Below are positions 1 to 7,627 of a DNA stretch of 15,997 nucleotides, in pieces (the stretch's first letter is position 1; each line of letters starts with the position of its first letter). Source of the stretch: Fimenecus sp052273845 (GTDB taxonomy: Bacteria; Bacillota; Clostridia; Oscillospirales; Acutalibacteraceae); the NCBI GenBank assembly GCA_052273845.1, contig DAVZHM010000039.1:1-15997 (forward strand), given 5' to 3'. Under the pieces are notes generated by a model that saw only the letters and a program-made list of their open reading frames with translations, did no database searches and was not told the DNA's origin. The translations under genes and the position numbers were made by a program.

Positions 1-1
1 G

Positions 2-34
2 CTGTTCTTCTACGGCGACAAACGCGGCGAATAA
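2..34 (+). CDS. 3' end of an unidentified upstream gene (partial)
   Basis: The second reading frame from the window edge runs LFFYGDKRGE and ends at TAA 32-34, six bases before the phosphatase ATG. The tight spacing and the absence of a promoter or terminator in the gap suggest that a gene enters from the left and is co-transcribed with the phosphatase. Ten residues are too few to identify a family, and the frame could be open by chance. Confidence 0.35.
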   Translation: MFFYGDKRGE

Positions 35-40
35 AACGGT

Positions 41-514
41 ATGTTTCGTGTAATGTTTGTCTGCCACGGCAACATTTGCCGTTCGCCGATGGCAGAGTAC
101 ATTTTCAATGATTTAGCCGAACAGCAAGGGGTTTCGCATTTGTTTTTCGCTTCGTCAAGCGCAACAAGTTCGGAAGAAATCTGCGGAATGCGCGGCAACC
201 CCGTTTACCCGCCTGCCAAAGCGCAGTTGGCGCACCACGGGATTTCCTGTGACAAAAAGCGCGCCGTGCAGTTGCAAAAAGCGGATTATGACCGATATGA
301 CCTGTTTGTCGGTATGGACGAAGCCAATATCCGAAATATGTTGCGGATTTTCGGCAAAGACCCAAATCACAAAGTCTGTAAACTGCTCGACTTTGCCGAT
401 GGCGGCGATGTGGCAGACCCTTGGTATTCTCGTGATTTTGACACGGCATACCGCGCGATTTTCAGCGGATGTTCGGCATTGCTTCGCGCACTGCGGCAAG
501 AAAAACAAGATTGA
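41..514 (+). CDS. Low-molecular-weight protein tyrosine phosphatase
   Basis: A 157-residue cytoplasmic phosphatase of the LMW-PTP (arsenate reductase-like) family, which hydrolyses phosphotyrosine through a cysteinyl-phosphate intermediate. The N-terminal P-loop CHGNICRS gives the CX5R signature, with nucleophile Cys8 and phosphate-binding Arg14. The general acid is probably Asp126 in the DPWY segment near the C terminus, the usual DP[YFW]Y position. Length and motif order match the family throughout. I chose ATG 41 because it places the P-loop at the usual residue 8; an ATG at 53 would leave too little of the first strand. The ribosome binding site is weak, so translation may be coupled to the gene ending at 34. 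In Gram-positive bacteria such phosphatases often act on tyrosine kinases of polysaccharide synthesis, but no kinase is visible here, so the substrate is unknown. Confidence 0.93.
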   Translation: MFRVMFVCHGNICRSPMAEYIFNDLAEQQGVSHLFFASSSATSSEEICGMRGNPVYPPAKAQLAHHGISCDKKRAVQLQKADYDRYDLFVGMDEANIRNMLRIFGKDPNHKVCKLLDFADGGDVADPWYSRDFDTAYRAIFSGCSALLRALRQEKQD

Positions 515-522
515 AAAAATGC

Positions 523-557
523 AATGCAGGTGCACCCGAAATGCACCTGCATTTTTT
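523..557 (+). terminator. Terminator-like hairpin between the phosphatase and asparaginase genes
   Basis: A perfect 12-bp stem (523-534 paired with 542-553) with a 7-base loop (CCCGAAA) is followed by a run of six T (552-557), the form of an intrinsic terminator. The asparaginase ribosome binding site GGAGA (559-563) begins two bases after the T-run, so no promoter fits between them. It could be a partial terminator or attenuator inside an operon, or a stem that stabilises the phosphatase mRNA. Confidence 0.75.
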
Positions 558-569
558 CGGAGATGCAGT

Positions 570-1553
570 ATGAAACAAATTTTGCTCATCGCAACAGGCG
601 GCACGATTGCCGCGCAAAATACGGAACAGGGATTAACGCCGCAACTTTCCGCATCGGCGCTCTTGCAGTATGTTCCCTCTGTGCAAACCTTGTGCAATAT
701 CACTTGCATACAGCCTTTCCTGCTCGACAGTACCGACATAACGCCGTCACATTGGCTGGAGTTGGCGCTTTGCATCAAGCAGCATTACAATTCGTATGAC
801 GGATTTGTCATCACCCACGGCACGGATACCTTGGGCTTTACCGCGGCGGCGCTGTCCTATCTTATACAAGGTGCGGCAAAGCCGATTGTCCTAACCGGTG
901 CACAGCGCCCGATAGATGCCGAACAATCCGATGCACCGAAAAACCTCGGCGACGCGATTTTGTACGCCGCAAACGGCATGGGCGGTGTGTCTGTGGTATT
1001 CTGTGGACGCGTGATTGCGGGTACGCGTGCCGGGAAAATGTATACCAAAAGGGATATGGCGTTTGAAAGTATCCATTTCCCGTATCTCGCCGAAATCGCG
1101 GACGGGCAAATCCGAAATGCGTTCCTCAAAAAGGCAGAAAAACCGGACGCTCCCGTGTTTTATCACGCGTTAAATCCGCGCGTTGGCGTTTTGCAATGCA
1201 CCCCGGGAATGCCCAAAGAAATCCTGCTTTCTGCCGCAGCGCACTGTGATGCCTTGGTGCTTGAAGGCTACGGTTTGGGCGGCGTGCCTGCTGTGTTGCA
1301 AGAAACGCTTACAAAAATCACGAGTGGGGGCACCGTTGTGGCAATCGGTACTGCCGTGCCGTTTGAGGGGACGGATATGTCCGTTTATAAAGTCGGCAGA
1401 ACGGCAAAAGCGAACTGCAATCTTTTGGAACTGCGCAGTATGACCACCGAATCTGCCGTCACAAAACTGATGTGGATTCTTGCGCAGACTAAAGAACCCG
1501 AAGAAGTGCGCCGCCTGTTTGAAGCGGACGGCAGTACAACCGAAAACGCGTAA
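570..1553 (+). CDS. ansA: L-asparaginase, cytoplasmic type
   Basis: Hydrolyses L-asparagine to L-aspartate and ammonia. The 327-residue product carries both family signatures: ATGGTIA near the N terminus, with the catalytic threonine at residue 12, and HGTDTL at residues 83-88, supplying Thr85 and Asp86 of the second catalytic group. TGAQRP follows, also conserved. There is no signal peptide, so the enzyme is presumably cytoplasmic (type I-like) and serves nitrogen metabolism rather than scavenging outside the cell. The frame is open far upstream, but ATG 570 is chosen because GGAGA lies seven bases before it and the protein then starts exactly at the first family strand. The GH2 gene begins 14 bases after its stop with its own good ribosome binding site, so the two are probably co-transcribed. 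A glutamyl-tRNA(Gln) amidotransferase GatD-type role is unlikely, because there is no N-terminal GatD domain. Confidence 0.95.
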   Translation: MKQILLIATGGTIAAQNTEQGLTPQLSASALLQYVPSVQTLCNITCIQPFLLDSTDITPSHWLELALCIKQHYNSYDGFVITHGTDTLGFTAAALSYLIQGAAKPIVLTGAQRPIDAEQSDAPKNLGDAILYAANGMGGVSVVFCGRVIAGTRAGKMYTKRDMAFESIHFPYLAEIADGQIRNAFLKKAEKPDAPVFYHALNPRVGVLQCTPGMPKEILLSAAAHCDALVLEGYGLGGVPAVLQETLTKITSGGTVVAIGTAVPFEGTDMSVYKVGRTAKANCNLLELRSMTTESAVTKLMWILAQTKEPEEVRRLFEADGSTTENA

Positions 1554-1567
1554 TATGAGGGAGAAAA

Positions 1568-3640
1568 ATGAGAAATACACAAATATTCACAAATGATTGG
1601 CAGTTTCAATATGTCGGTGAAAAGCCTGCCAACATTGCATCGCTTTCCGACTTTGCGCCCGTCCTCGTGCCGCACACTTGGAACAATTCAGACGGGCAGG
1701 ACGGCGGCAACGATTACAAACGCGGGGTAGGCGTTTACAAAAAGACTTTTACCGTGCAGAAAAATCCCGACAAACGCTATTATTTGGACTTTTTGGGCGT
1801 GAACGCGGTTTGCGATGTGATTTTCAACGGAAAACACCTCGGACAGCACCGTGGCGGGTACACGCGATTTCGGTTTCCTTTGACAGACGCACTTTTGGAC
1901 GGCGAAAACACTTTGTTTGTCTGTGCGGACAATTCGCCGTTTCCCGATGTAAACCCCTTGGAAGCGGACTTCACCTTTTTCGGCGGCATTTACAGGGAAG
2001 TGTATTTTATTGAAACGGAAAAAGTACACTTCTGCCTTTCGGAAAACGGCGCGGACGGCGTGCGGATTTCTTATCCGAATTCACCCGAAATCAAAACATC
2101 GGTGCCCGTTACCGTGCAGACGAAAACCTCAAAAAGTGCTGTCAGCAAAACGCTTTCGGTGCGCGTTGCCGTACCGTCTGCATTTTGCGGTTGTCCGTTT
2201 ATTTCCGAAACGGATTTTCGACCCGAAGAAATGGTTCGTGAAAACGGCGAAACGGTAGCCGAAACCTCGGTTACGGTGGAAAATGTCCGCACAGAACTTA
2301 CCTTGCAAATTGCAAATCCGCATTTGTGGAACGGCAGAACCGACCCGTTTTGCTACACCGTTATTTGCGAACTGCGCGACGGCGAAACGGTTCTTGACCG
2401 CGTGGAAAAGCAAATCGGTATTCGGTATTTTGAAATCCACCCGAAAAAGGGATTCTTTTTAAACGGAAAATCCTATCCGTTGCGTGGGGTGAACCGCCAT
2501 CAGGACAGGGAAAATATGGGCAATGCCATCACATTGCGCGAACACGATGAAGATTTCTCCGTGCTTTACGAAATCGGTGCAAACGCCGTGCGGCTGGCAC
2601 ATTATCCGCATCATCCGCATTTTTATGACCTTTGTGACCGTTACGGTCTGCTCGTTTGGGCAGAAATCCCGTTCGTGGACCACATCGGCGGCTTAAAGGA
2701 ATCCCCTTTGCCGACAGATACCGTGCTCGACAAAGCGGTGACGGCACGCCAACTTGAAAACGCCGTCACACAAATGACGGAACTGATTTGTCAGCAGGGG
2801 CACCGCCCGTCGATTTTTTGTTGGAGTATGTCTAACGAAGTGATGCAAAAATACGGCGACACAGCGGCGCAAATGATGCGCACTTTGCACGAAACCACCC
2901 GCGCGTTAGATGACACACGCTACACCGCAATGGCGCTGAACCATACATACGGCTACCGTTGGCAATCCGATGTCAAAGGCTGTAACATTTACCCGGGTTG
3001 GTATATGGGCAAACCGACACATTTTCGCTATCAGGTGAATTACCATATCCGTGCCAACCGCCGCGCAGGCATCGCCGTGTCGGAATACGGCGCGGGGGCT
3101 AATGTCTTGCATCACACCGAGCACCCGCGGCAACCCAAAGACACGACCTGTGCGTTTCACCCCGAAGAATGGGCGAGTATCGTCCACGAACACGCATTGC
3201 GGTATTTTATGTCGCCGCACCACAATAAGGTGTGGGGTTCGTTTGTGTGGAATTTGTTCGACTTCGCGGTCGATATTCGCAACGAGGGCGAATTGCCCGG
3301 CAGAAATGACAAAGGGCTTGTGACCTATGACCGCAAAATCAAAAAAGACGCGTTTTATCTGTATAAAGCCTATTGGCGCAAAACACCCGTAACCTATATC
3401 ACTTCCCGCCGATTTAAAACGCGCGAACAAGAAAAAATTACCGTCAAGGTGTATTCCAACGCCGATGCGGTCACCCTCACCGTAAACGGCAAGCCGTATA
3501 AAACAAAACAGGCAAAGCATTGCCGTCAGGCACACATATTCCTGTTTAAAGGCGTAACGCTCCAAAACGGCGAAAATACCGTGACGGCAACGGGTACAAA
3601 CGGCGCGAACGATTCGGTGTGCTGGCTGTATAACAAATAA
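1568..3640 (+). CDS. Glycoside hydrolase family 2 protein (beta-galactosidase/beta-glucuronidase type)
   Basis: A 690-residue retaining exo-glycosidase. The N-terminal sugar-binding jelly roll covers about residues 8-165, an immunoglobulin-like sandwich about 170-290, the catalytic barrel about 293-590, and an extra beta domain 600-690. Barrel landmarks are LRGVNRHQD, AHYPHHPHFYDLCDRYG and WAEIP. The acid/base is Glu424 in SMSNEV and the nucleophile is probably Glu506 in SEYGAG; WNLFDF and NDKGLV follow as usual. It is shorter than LacZ (about 1020) and slightly longer than typical glucuronidases (about 600). There is no signal peptide, so it is expected to act on imported oligosaccharides. 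The ribosome binding site AGGGAG (1558-1563) decides ATG 1568. Exact sugar specificity cannot be read from sequence: galactosidase, glucuronidase or galacturonidase are all possible. Confidence 0.93.
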   Translation: MRNTQIFTNDWQFQYVGEKPANIASLSDFAPVLVPHTWNNSDGQDGGNDYKRGVGVYKKTFTVQKNPDKRYYLDFLGVNAVCDVIFNGKHLGQHRGGYTRFRFPLTDALLDGENTLFVCADNSPFPDVNPLEADFTFFGGIYREVYFIETEKVHFCLSENGADGVRISYPNSPEIKTSVPVTVQTKTSKSAVSKTLSVRVAVPSAFCGCPFISETDFRPEEMVRENGETVAETSVTVENVRTELTLQIANPHLWNGRTDPFCYTVICELRDGETVLDRVEKQIGIRYFEIHPKKGFFLNGKSYPLRGVNRHQDRENMGNAITLREHDEDFSVLYEIGANAVRLAHYPHHPHFYDLCDRYGLLVWAEIPFVDHIGGLKESPLPTDTVLDKAVTARQLENAVTQMTELICQQGHRPSIFCWSMSNEVMQKYGDTAAQMMRTLHETTRALDDTRYTAMALNHTYGYRWQSDVKGCNIYPGWYMGKPTHFRYQVNYHIRANRRAGIAVSEYGAGANVLHHTEHPRQPKDTTCAFHPEEWASIVHEHALRYFMSPHHNKVWGSFVWNLFDFAVDIRNEGELPGRNDKGLVTYDRKIKKDAFYLYKAYWRKTPVTYITSRRFKTREQEKITVKVYSNADAVTLTVNGKPYKTKQAKHCRQAHIFLFKGVTLQNGENTVTATGTNGANDSVCWLYNK

Positions 3641-3665
3641 AAGCATTTTTCTTACACAAAAACAG

Positions 3666-3694
3666 TTGCACCGATTTCGGAAATATGGTAAACT
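3666..3694 (+). promoter_or_regulatory. Likely sigma-A promoter for the DivIVA-like gene
   Basis: TTGCAC (3666-3671), a 17-base spacer and TAAACT (3689-3694), with TG one base upstream of the -10 (extended -10 form, TGGTAAACT). The -35 is weak, matching three of six consensus bases. A perfect TATAAT also lies at 3702-3707, but no -35 sits at a workable distance from it. The transcript would start shortly before GGGGG (3718-3722), the ribosome binding site of the gene at 3729. Confidence 0.5.
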
Positions 3695-3728
3695 GAATTC
3701 GTATAATATTTGAAACAGGGGGATTTGT

Positions 3729-4535
3729 ATGGATTCCGAAAGAATTTTAAGAACCTCTATCTTCGGCGGCTTCCGTCGGGAAGATGTGTTGGGGTATGTA
3801 GAGGAGTTAAAAGGCGAAATCGCCGTGCTCCAAGAAGAATTAAAAGGTAAAGTTGCCAAAATGGACGCGTTGAGCGAAAAGGTGGAAACGCTTTCCGAAG
3901 CGTGCGAGCAAGCAAAAGAAACCGAGCAAAAGCTCAGTGAAGTGACCGCCGTGCTGGAAACAGAACAGCAGAAAAACGAAACGCTGACCGCCGAAAACGC
4001 AGAACTTTCAGCCCGCGTTGCGGCCATCGACGGCGAAAAAGCGGCTATGGAGCAAAAAGCCGCCGAAATCCGTGCTTCCGAAGCACAGTTGGGCGCCGCA
4101 TTCTTAGACGCGCGCAAATATTCCGATGAAATCGTCTGTGCCGCCAACAAAAAGGCGAACGAAACGCAAAACGATGCGTCCGATTCCATTGCAAAACAGG
4201 CAACCGAAGTTGCAAAACTTTCCGCCGATGTCGATGCGCTTTCTCTGACGCTCTCAAAATCCATTGAAAGTTTGCATGCCGACATTTCCGCACTTTCCGT
4301 CAAACTTTCCAAGGCGGCGCAAAGCCTGCAAAACCGCAAAGATGCGGAAAAATTTGTTCCCGATATTTCCATCAAAATCGAAGAAGAACTCGGCGAAAAA
4401 ATTACCGGTGTTACCGAAACCGATGACGGCAGCGGACTGACTTACATTCACTACCCGCCGCATACCGAATTTAACGAAGATTTGAATATCACGCCGAATA
4501 CGGTTTACCGTTTCGACACACCCAAAGAGGGTTGA
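3729..4535 (+). CDS. DivIVA-like coiled-coil protein
   Basis: A 268-residue soluble protein. The N-terminal stretch IFGGFRREDVLGYVEELKGE resembles the membrane-binding DivIVA/GpsB head (hydrophobic-aromatic turn, then GY/VxxFL-like). From about residue 25 to 105 the composition is almost pure E, K, Q, A and L with heptad spacing, a clear coiled coil. A second helical, Ser/Leu-rich stretch at about 160-205 repeats a SxSLxADxxALS pattern. The last 60 residues are different: an acidic region with a short KFVPDISIKIEEELGEKITG segment and a Tyr/His/Pro-rich tail. DivIVA-family proteins mark negatively curved membrane at poles and septa and recruit wall or division factors. The resemblance is confined to the head, so the family call is tentative. 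The start follows GGGGG with six bases of spacing. The next gene begins four bases after its stop. Confidence 0.7.
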   Translation: MDSERILRTSIFGGFRREDVLGYVEELKGEIAVLQEELKGKVAKMDALSEKVETLSEACEQAKETEQKLSEVTAVLETEQQKNETLTAENAELSARVAAIDGEKAAMEQKAAEIRASEAQLGAAFLDARKYSDEIVCAANKKANETQNDASDSIAKQATEVAKLSADVDALSLTLSKSIESLHADISALSVKLSKAAQSLQNRKDAEKFVPDISIKIEEELGEKITGVTETDDGSGLTYIHYPPHTEFNEDLNITPNTVYRFDTPKEG

Positions 4536-4539
4536 TACT

Positions 4540-5070
4540 TTGCAAACTTTTCATTTACATACTGACGAAATCAAAGAAAACGCCCCGCGCCTTTCGGCAG
4601 GGGATACCGTGTATTTAAGCGGTACGGTGTATACCTCGCGTGACGCGGCGCACAAACGCATTGTTGCCGCATTGCATGAAGGCGAGGCGGTGCCGTATGA
4701 TATAAACGGCGCGGTGGTCTATTACGCGGGCCCCACCCCCACACCCGAAGGGCTTTCCATCGGCAGTTGCGGGCCGACCACTTCAAGTCGAATGGATGTT
4801 TATGCCCCCGAACTGCTCGATTTAGGGCTTGCCGCTATGGTCGGCAAAGGGCCGAGAAATCGCGCGGTGTGCGATGCGATTGTCCGAAACGGCGCGGTGT
4901 ATTTTTGCGCAATCGGCGGCGCGGGTGCGCTTGCAAGCAAGTGCATTACCGCTTGCGAAGTGATTGCCTATGATGACCTCGGCTGTGAGTCCGTTAAACG
5001 GCTCACATTTCAAGATTTCCCGCTGACGGTGGCAATCGATTGCCGCGGCGGCAACCTTTTCAACAAATAA
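4540..5070 (+). CDS. Class I fumarate hydratase, beta (C-terminal) subunit
   Basis: A 176-residue protein of the Fe-S hydro-lyase beta family (fumarase, or L-tartrate dehydratase TtdB), which completes the active site with a separate [4Fe-4S] alpha subunit and interconverts fumarate and malate. Visible family motifs are SGTVYTSRDAAHKR (residues about 27-40), GPTPTPEG, SCGPTTSSRMDVY and VGKGP, then AIGGAGAL. It is a full-length beta subunit, not a fragment. The start is TTG 4540; AAGAGGG (4525-4531) lies eight bases upstream, and it begins four bases after the preceding stop, so translation is probably coupled to the DivIVA-like gene. The alpha subunit normally lies directly upstream of beta, but neither neighbour is an alpha subunit. 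Fumarase and tartrate dehydratase cannot be told apart from this chain alone. Confidence 0.9.
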   Translation: MQTFHLHTDEIKENAPRLSAGDTVYLSGTVYTSRDAAHKRIVAALHEGEAVPYDINGAVVYYAGPTPTPEGLSIGSCGPTTSSRMDVYAPELLDLGLAAMVGKGPRNRAVCDAIVRNGAVYFCAIGGAGALASKCITACEVIAYDDLGCESVKRLTFQDFPLTVAIDCRGGNLFNK

Positions 5071-5082
5071 CGGAGTAACTTG

Positions 5083-7500
5083 ATGGATTATAACGAATTT
5101 CTTTCTGTACGCAAACGGATTATTGAAGCACAATTTAACCGAATGAACGAATGCCAAAAAAAAGCGGTCTTTCAAGTCGATGGGCCGCTTTTAATTCTGG
5201 CAGGCGCGGGGAGTGGCAAAACGACGGTGCTCGTCAACCGCATTGCCAATTTGATGCAGTACGGCAACGCCTATTGTTCCGACTGTGCCGACCGCACACC
5301 CGATGCGCACGATTTGGAATTGATGAAAGCATACCTTGCCGGGGATAAATCGTTCTACCCCGAAATTGCCGATGTGCTGTGCGACCGCGCACCGAAGCCG
5401 TGGCAAATTTTGGCAATCACTTTCACCAATAAAGCGGCGAACGAGTTGAAAGAGCGCCTTGCCGCAATGCTTGGGGACGATGCCAACGATATTTGGGCAT
5501 CTACCTTCCATTCGGCTTGCGTAAAAATCTTGCGACGCAATGCCGACCGTTTGGGATTTACCAACCGTTTCACGATTTACGATACAGACGACAGCCGCCG
5601 CGTAATGAAAGAGTGTCAGCGGCTTTTGGGGATTGAAGACCGCTTTTTGTCGCACAAAACCATTTTGAATGAAATCAGCCGTGCGAAAGATTCTTTAATC
5701 ACACCCGCCGAAATGCAAAAGGAGGCGGGGCAGGATACGCGTTTGCAGAAAATCGCGGAATGTTATGCCAAATATCAAAATATGCTCAAAAACGCCGACG
5801 CAATGGATTTTGACGACATTATTTTCAATACCGTGCGCTTGTTTGAGGAAAATGCAGATGTGCTTGAACATTATCAGCATCAGTTCCGCTATGTGATGGT
5901 GGACGAGTATCAGGACACCAACCACGCGCAGTACAAGTTGACCTCGCTTTTGGCAGACGGTTACCGCAACATTTGCGTGGTCGGCGATGACGACCAAAGC
6001 ATTTACCGTTTCCGCGGGGCGACGATTGAAAATATTTTGAGTTTTGAAACGCGTTACGATGATGCAACCGTCATTCGTTTGGAGCAGAATTACCGTTCCA
6101 CACAGTGCATTTTGGATGCCGCCAACGCCGTGATTGAAAACAACAGCCAACGAAAAGGCAAAAATCTGTGGACGGCAAACGGCGCAGGCGAAAAAATTGA
6201 GCTTGAAACCGCCGAGGATGAAACCGCCGAAGCGGCGTATATTGCGGATCAAATTTTAAATTCCGTGGCGAAAGGGCGGCATTTCGGCGACCACGCGGTG
6301 CTGTACCGAATGAACGCGATGTCAGGTCCTGTCGAGCGTGCACTCGTGAAAAACGCTATTCCGTACCGCATCATCGGCGGACATAAATTCTATGACCGTA
6401 TGGAAATTAAGGATGCGCTCGCGTACTTGTCGGTTGTCAACAATCCGGCGGACAAAATCCGTTTACAGCGCATCATCAATACCCCCAAGCGCGGCATCGG
6501 CGATACCACCGTTCAGCGTGCGGGCGAAATTGCCGATTTGTTGGGCGTTTCGCTGTTCGAGGTGTTCAAAACTGCCGACGAATACGAGGTTTTGAAGCGT
6601 TCCGCCGCAAAACTCAAAGCGTTTGCCGAAATGATTGAGCGAATCGCCGCGTTTGCCGAAAATGCGCCTTTGGCGGATACTTTCAACCGCATTTTAGAAG
6701 AAACGGCGTATGTGGAGTCTTTGCGCTCGGAACCCGAAAAAATGGAAGACCGCGTGCAGAACTTAAACGAACTTTCCGCCACATTGGTGCGCTTTTCCGA
6801 GGAAAATCCCGAGGGCACTTTGAACGATTATTTGGAAGAAGTCGCGCTTCTTACCGACATTGACAATTACAATGCCGAAGCGGATACCGTGGTTTTGATG
6901 ACGCTCCATTCCGCAAAGGGATTGGAGTTCCCCGTTGTATTTATCCCCGGTATGGAGGAAGGCGTGTTCCCCGGTGTGCAAAGTATGTACGTTGAGCCCG
7001 AAGTCGAAGAAGAACGCCGCCTCGCCTATGTCGGCATCACGCGCGCGAAAGAAAAACTCTATTTAACGCACGCAAAATCCCGTATGATTTACGGCTCCAC
7101 AAACTATTACCGTCCGTCGCGCTTCGTGGCGGAAATTCCCGAAAAACTGATGGAAGTGCACCGTTCTGTCGGGTTCCGCGACCGCGCGGGATTTTCGGGC
7201 GCTGCCGGTGGCGGTGCGTACGGCAAATCCGCATCGGGCAGTACATACAAAAGCGTCGGCACAAGTGCGCCTGCGAGTGCTTCCGTCAACCGCGGGTTTT
7301 CAAAACCCAATACGGGCGCATCAAAATCTGCAACCATTCCCGATTTCAAACCGGGCGATACCGTCGAGCATAAGGTGTTCGGCACGGGCGTGATTTCCAC
7401 CGTGCGTCCCATGGGCAACGATATGCTTTTGGAAGTTGTGTTCCAAAAGGCGGGCACCAAAAAATTGATGGCGCGTATGGCAAATTTGAAAAAGATATAA
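5083..7500 (+). CDS. pcrA: PcrA/UvrD-type superfamily 1 DNA helicase
   Basis: ATP-driven 3'-5' DNA translocase acting in nucleotide excision repair, replication restart and RNA polymerase removal. All motifs are present: Walker A AGAGSGKTT (Lys46), Ia TFTNKAANEL, II VDEYQDT (Asp274, Glu275), III GDDDQSIYRFRGA, IV EQNYRST, V TLHSAKGLEF and VI YVGITRAKEKL. Residues about 700-750 form a Gly/Ser-rich linker, and about 753-805 a Tudor-like domain (FKPGDTVEHKVFGTGVI) that binds RNA polymerase in B. subtilis PcrA. Between Walker A and Ia there are about 40 more residues than in B. subtilis PcrA, containing Cys65, Cys68 and Cys100. ATG 5083 is preferred over the in-frame TTG at 5080 because GGAG (5072-5075) then has seven-base spacing. 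The gap to the fumarase gene is 12 bases. Confidence 0.96.
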   Translation: MDYNEFLSVRKRIIEAQFNRMNECQKKAVFQVDGPLLILAGAGSGKTTVLVNRIANLMQYGNAYCSDCADRTPDAHDLELMKAYLAGDKSFYPEIADVLCDRAPKPWQILAITFTNKAANELKERLAAMLGDDANDIWASTFHSACVKILRRNADRLGFTNRFTIYDTDDSRRVMKECQRLLGIEDRFLSHKTILNEISRAKDSLITPAEMQKEAGQDTRLQKIAECYAKYQNMLKNADAMDFDDIIFNTVRLFEENADVLEHYQHQFRYVMVDEYQDTNHAQYKLTSLLADGYRNICVVGDDDQSIYRFRGATIENILSFETRYDDATVIRLEQNYRSTQCILDAANAVIENNSQRKGKNLWTANGAGEKIELETAEDETAEAAYIADQILNSVAKGRHFGDHAVLYRMNAMSGPVERALVKNAIPYRIIGGHKFYDRMEIKDALAYLSVVNNPADKIRLQRIINTPKRGIGDTTVQRAGEIADLLGVSLFEVFKTADEYEVLKRSAAKLKAFAEMIERIAAFAENAPLADTFNRILEETAYVESLRSEPEKMEDRVQNLNELSATLVRFSEENPEGTLNDYLEEVALLTDIDNYNAEADTVVLMTLHSAKGLEFPVVFIPGMEEGVFPGVQSMYVEPEVEEERRLAYVGITRAKEKLYLTHAKSRMIYGSTNYYRPSRFVAEIPEKLMEVHRSVGFRDRAGFSGAAGGGAYGKSASGSTYKSVGTSAPASASVNRGFSKPNTGASKSATIPDFKPGDTVEHKVFGTGVISTVRPMGNDMLLEVVFQKAGTKKLMARMANLKKI

Positions 7501-7511
7501 AACCGATAAAG

Positions 7512-7546
7512 AAAAGCAGGATTGATGAAAAACAATCCTGCTTTTT
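7512..7546 (+). terminator. Intrinsic terminator after pcrA
   Basis: A 13-bp perfect stem (7512-7524 with 7533-7545), loop ATGAAAAA, and T-run 7542-7546. It starts 12 bases after the pcrA stop. The A-run on the left arm means it could also terminate the - strand gene arriving from 7628. Confidence 0.9.
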
Positions 7547-7573
7547 GCTGTGATGCACAATATCGAATTTACT

Positions 7574-7600
7574 TGTAGGGCAAGGACTTGCTCCCGCCGC
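7574..7600 (+). repeat. Degenerate palindromic intergenic element
   Basis: The 27 bases from TGTAGGGCAAGG to CTCCCGCCGC form an imperfect inverted repeat (GGGCAA against TTGCTCCC with one bulged T) lying between pcrA and the rodA-like gene, which converge here. It resembles from memory the TGTAGGGGCGA-type short palindromes scattered between genes in some Clostridia, a family I cannot check here. On the - strand it is 27 bases downstream of the rodA-like stop and could be part of its 3' end. Confidence 0.4.
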
Positions 7601-7627
7601 TTGTTTTCTTTCGCTTTTCAGCGACTT

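Noticed and set aside
3702..3707. Perfect TATAAT considered as the main -10 for the DivIVA-like gene.
   Set aside because: No -35-like hexamer lies 16-18 bases upstream; the TAAACT box at 3689 has both a 17-base spacer and an extended -10. It may still act as a secondary start.
2906..4375. A 489-codon open frame on the - strand across the end of the GH2 gene and the DivIVA-like gene.
   Set aside because: It is antisense to two genes with clear sense-strand motifs or structure. The product is low-complexity (Ser/Ala/Phe-rich), as expected from antisense of a GAA/AAA-rich coiled coil, and it has no ribosome binding site.
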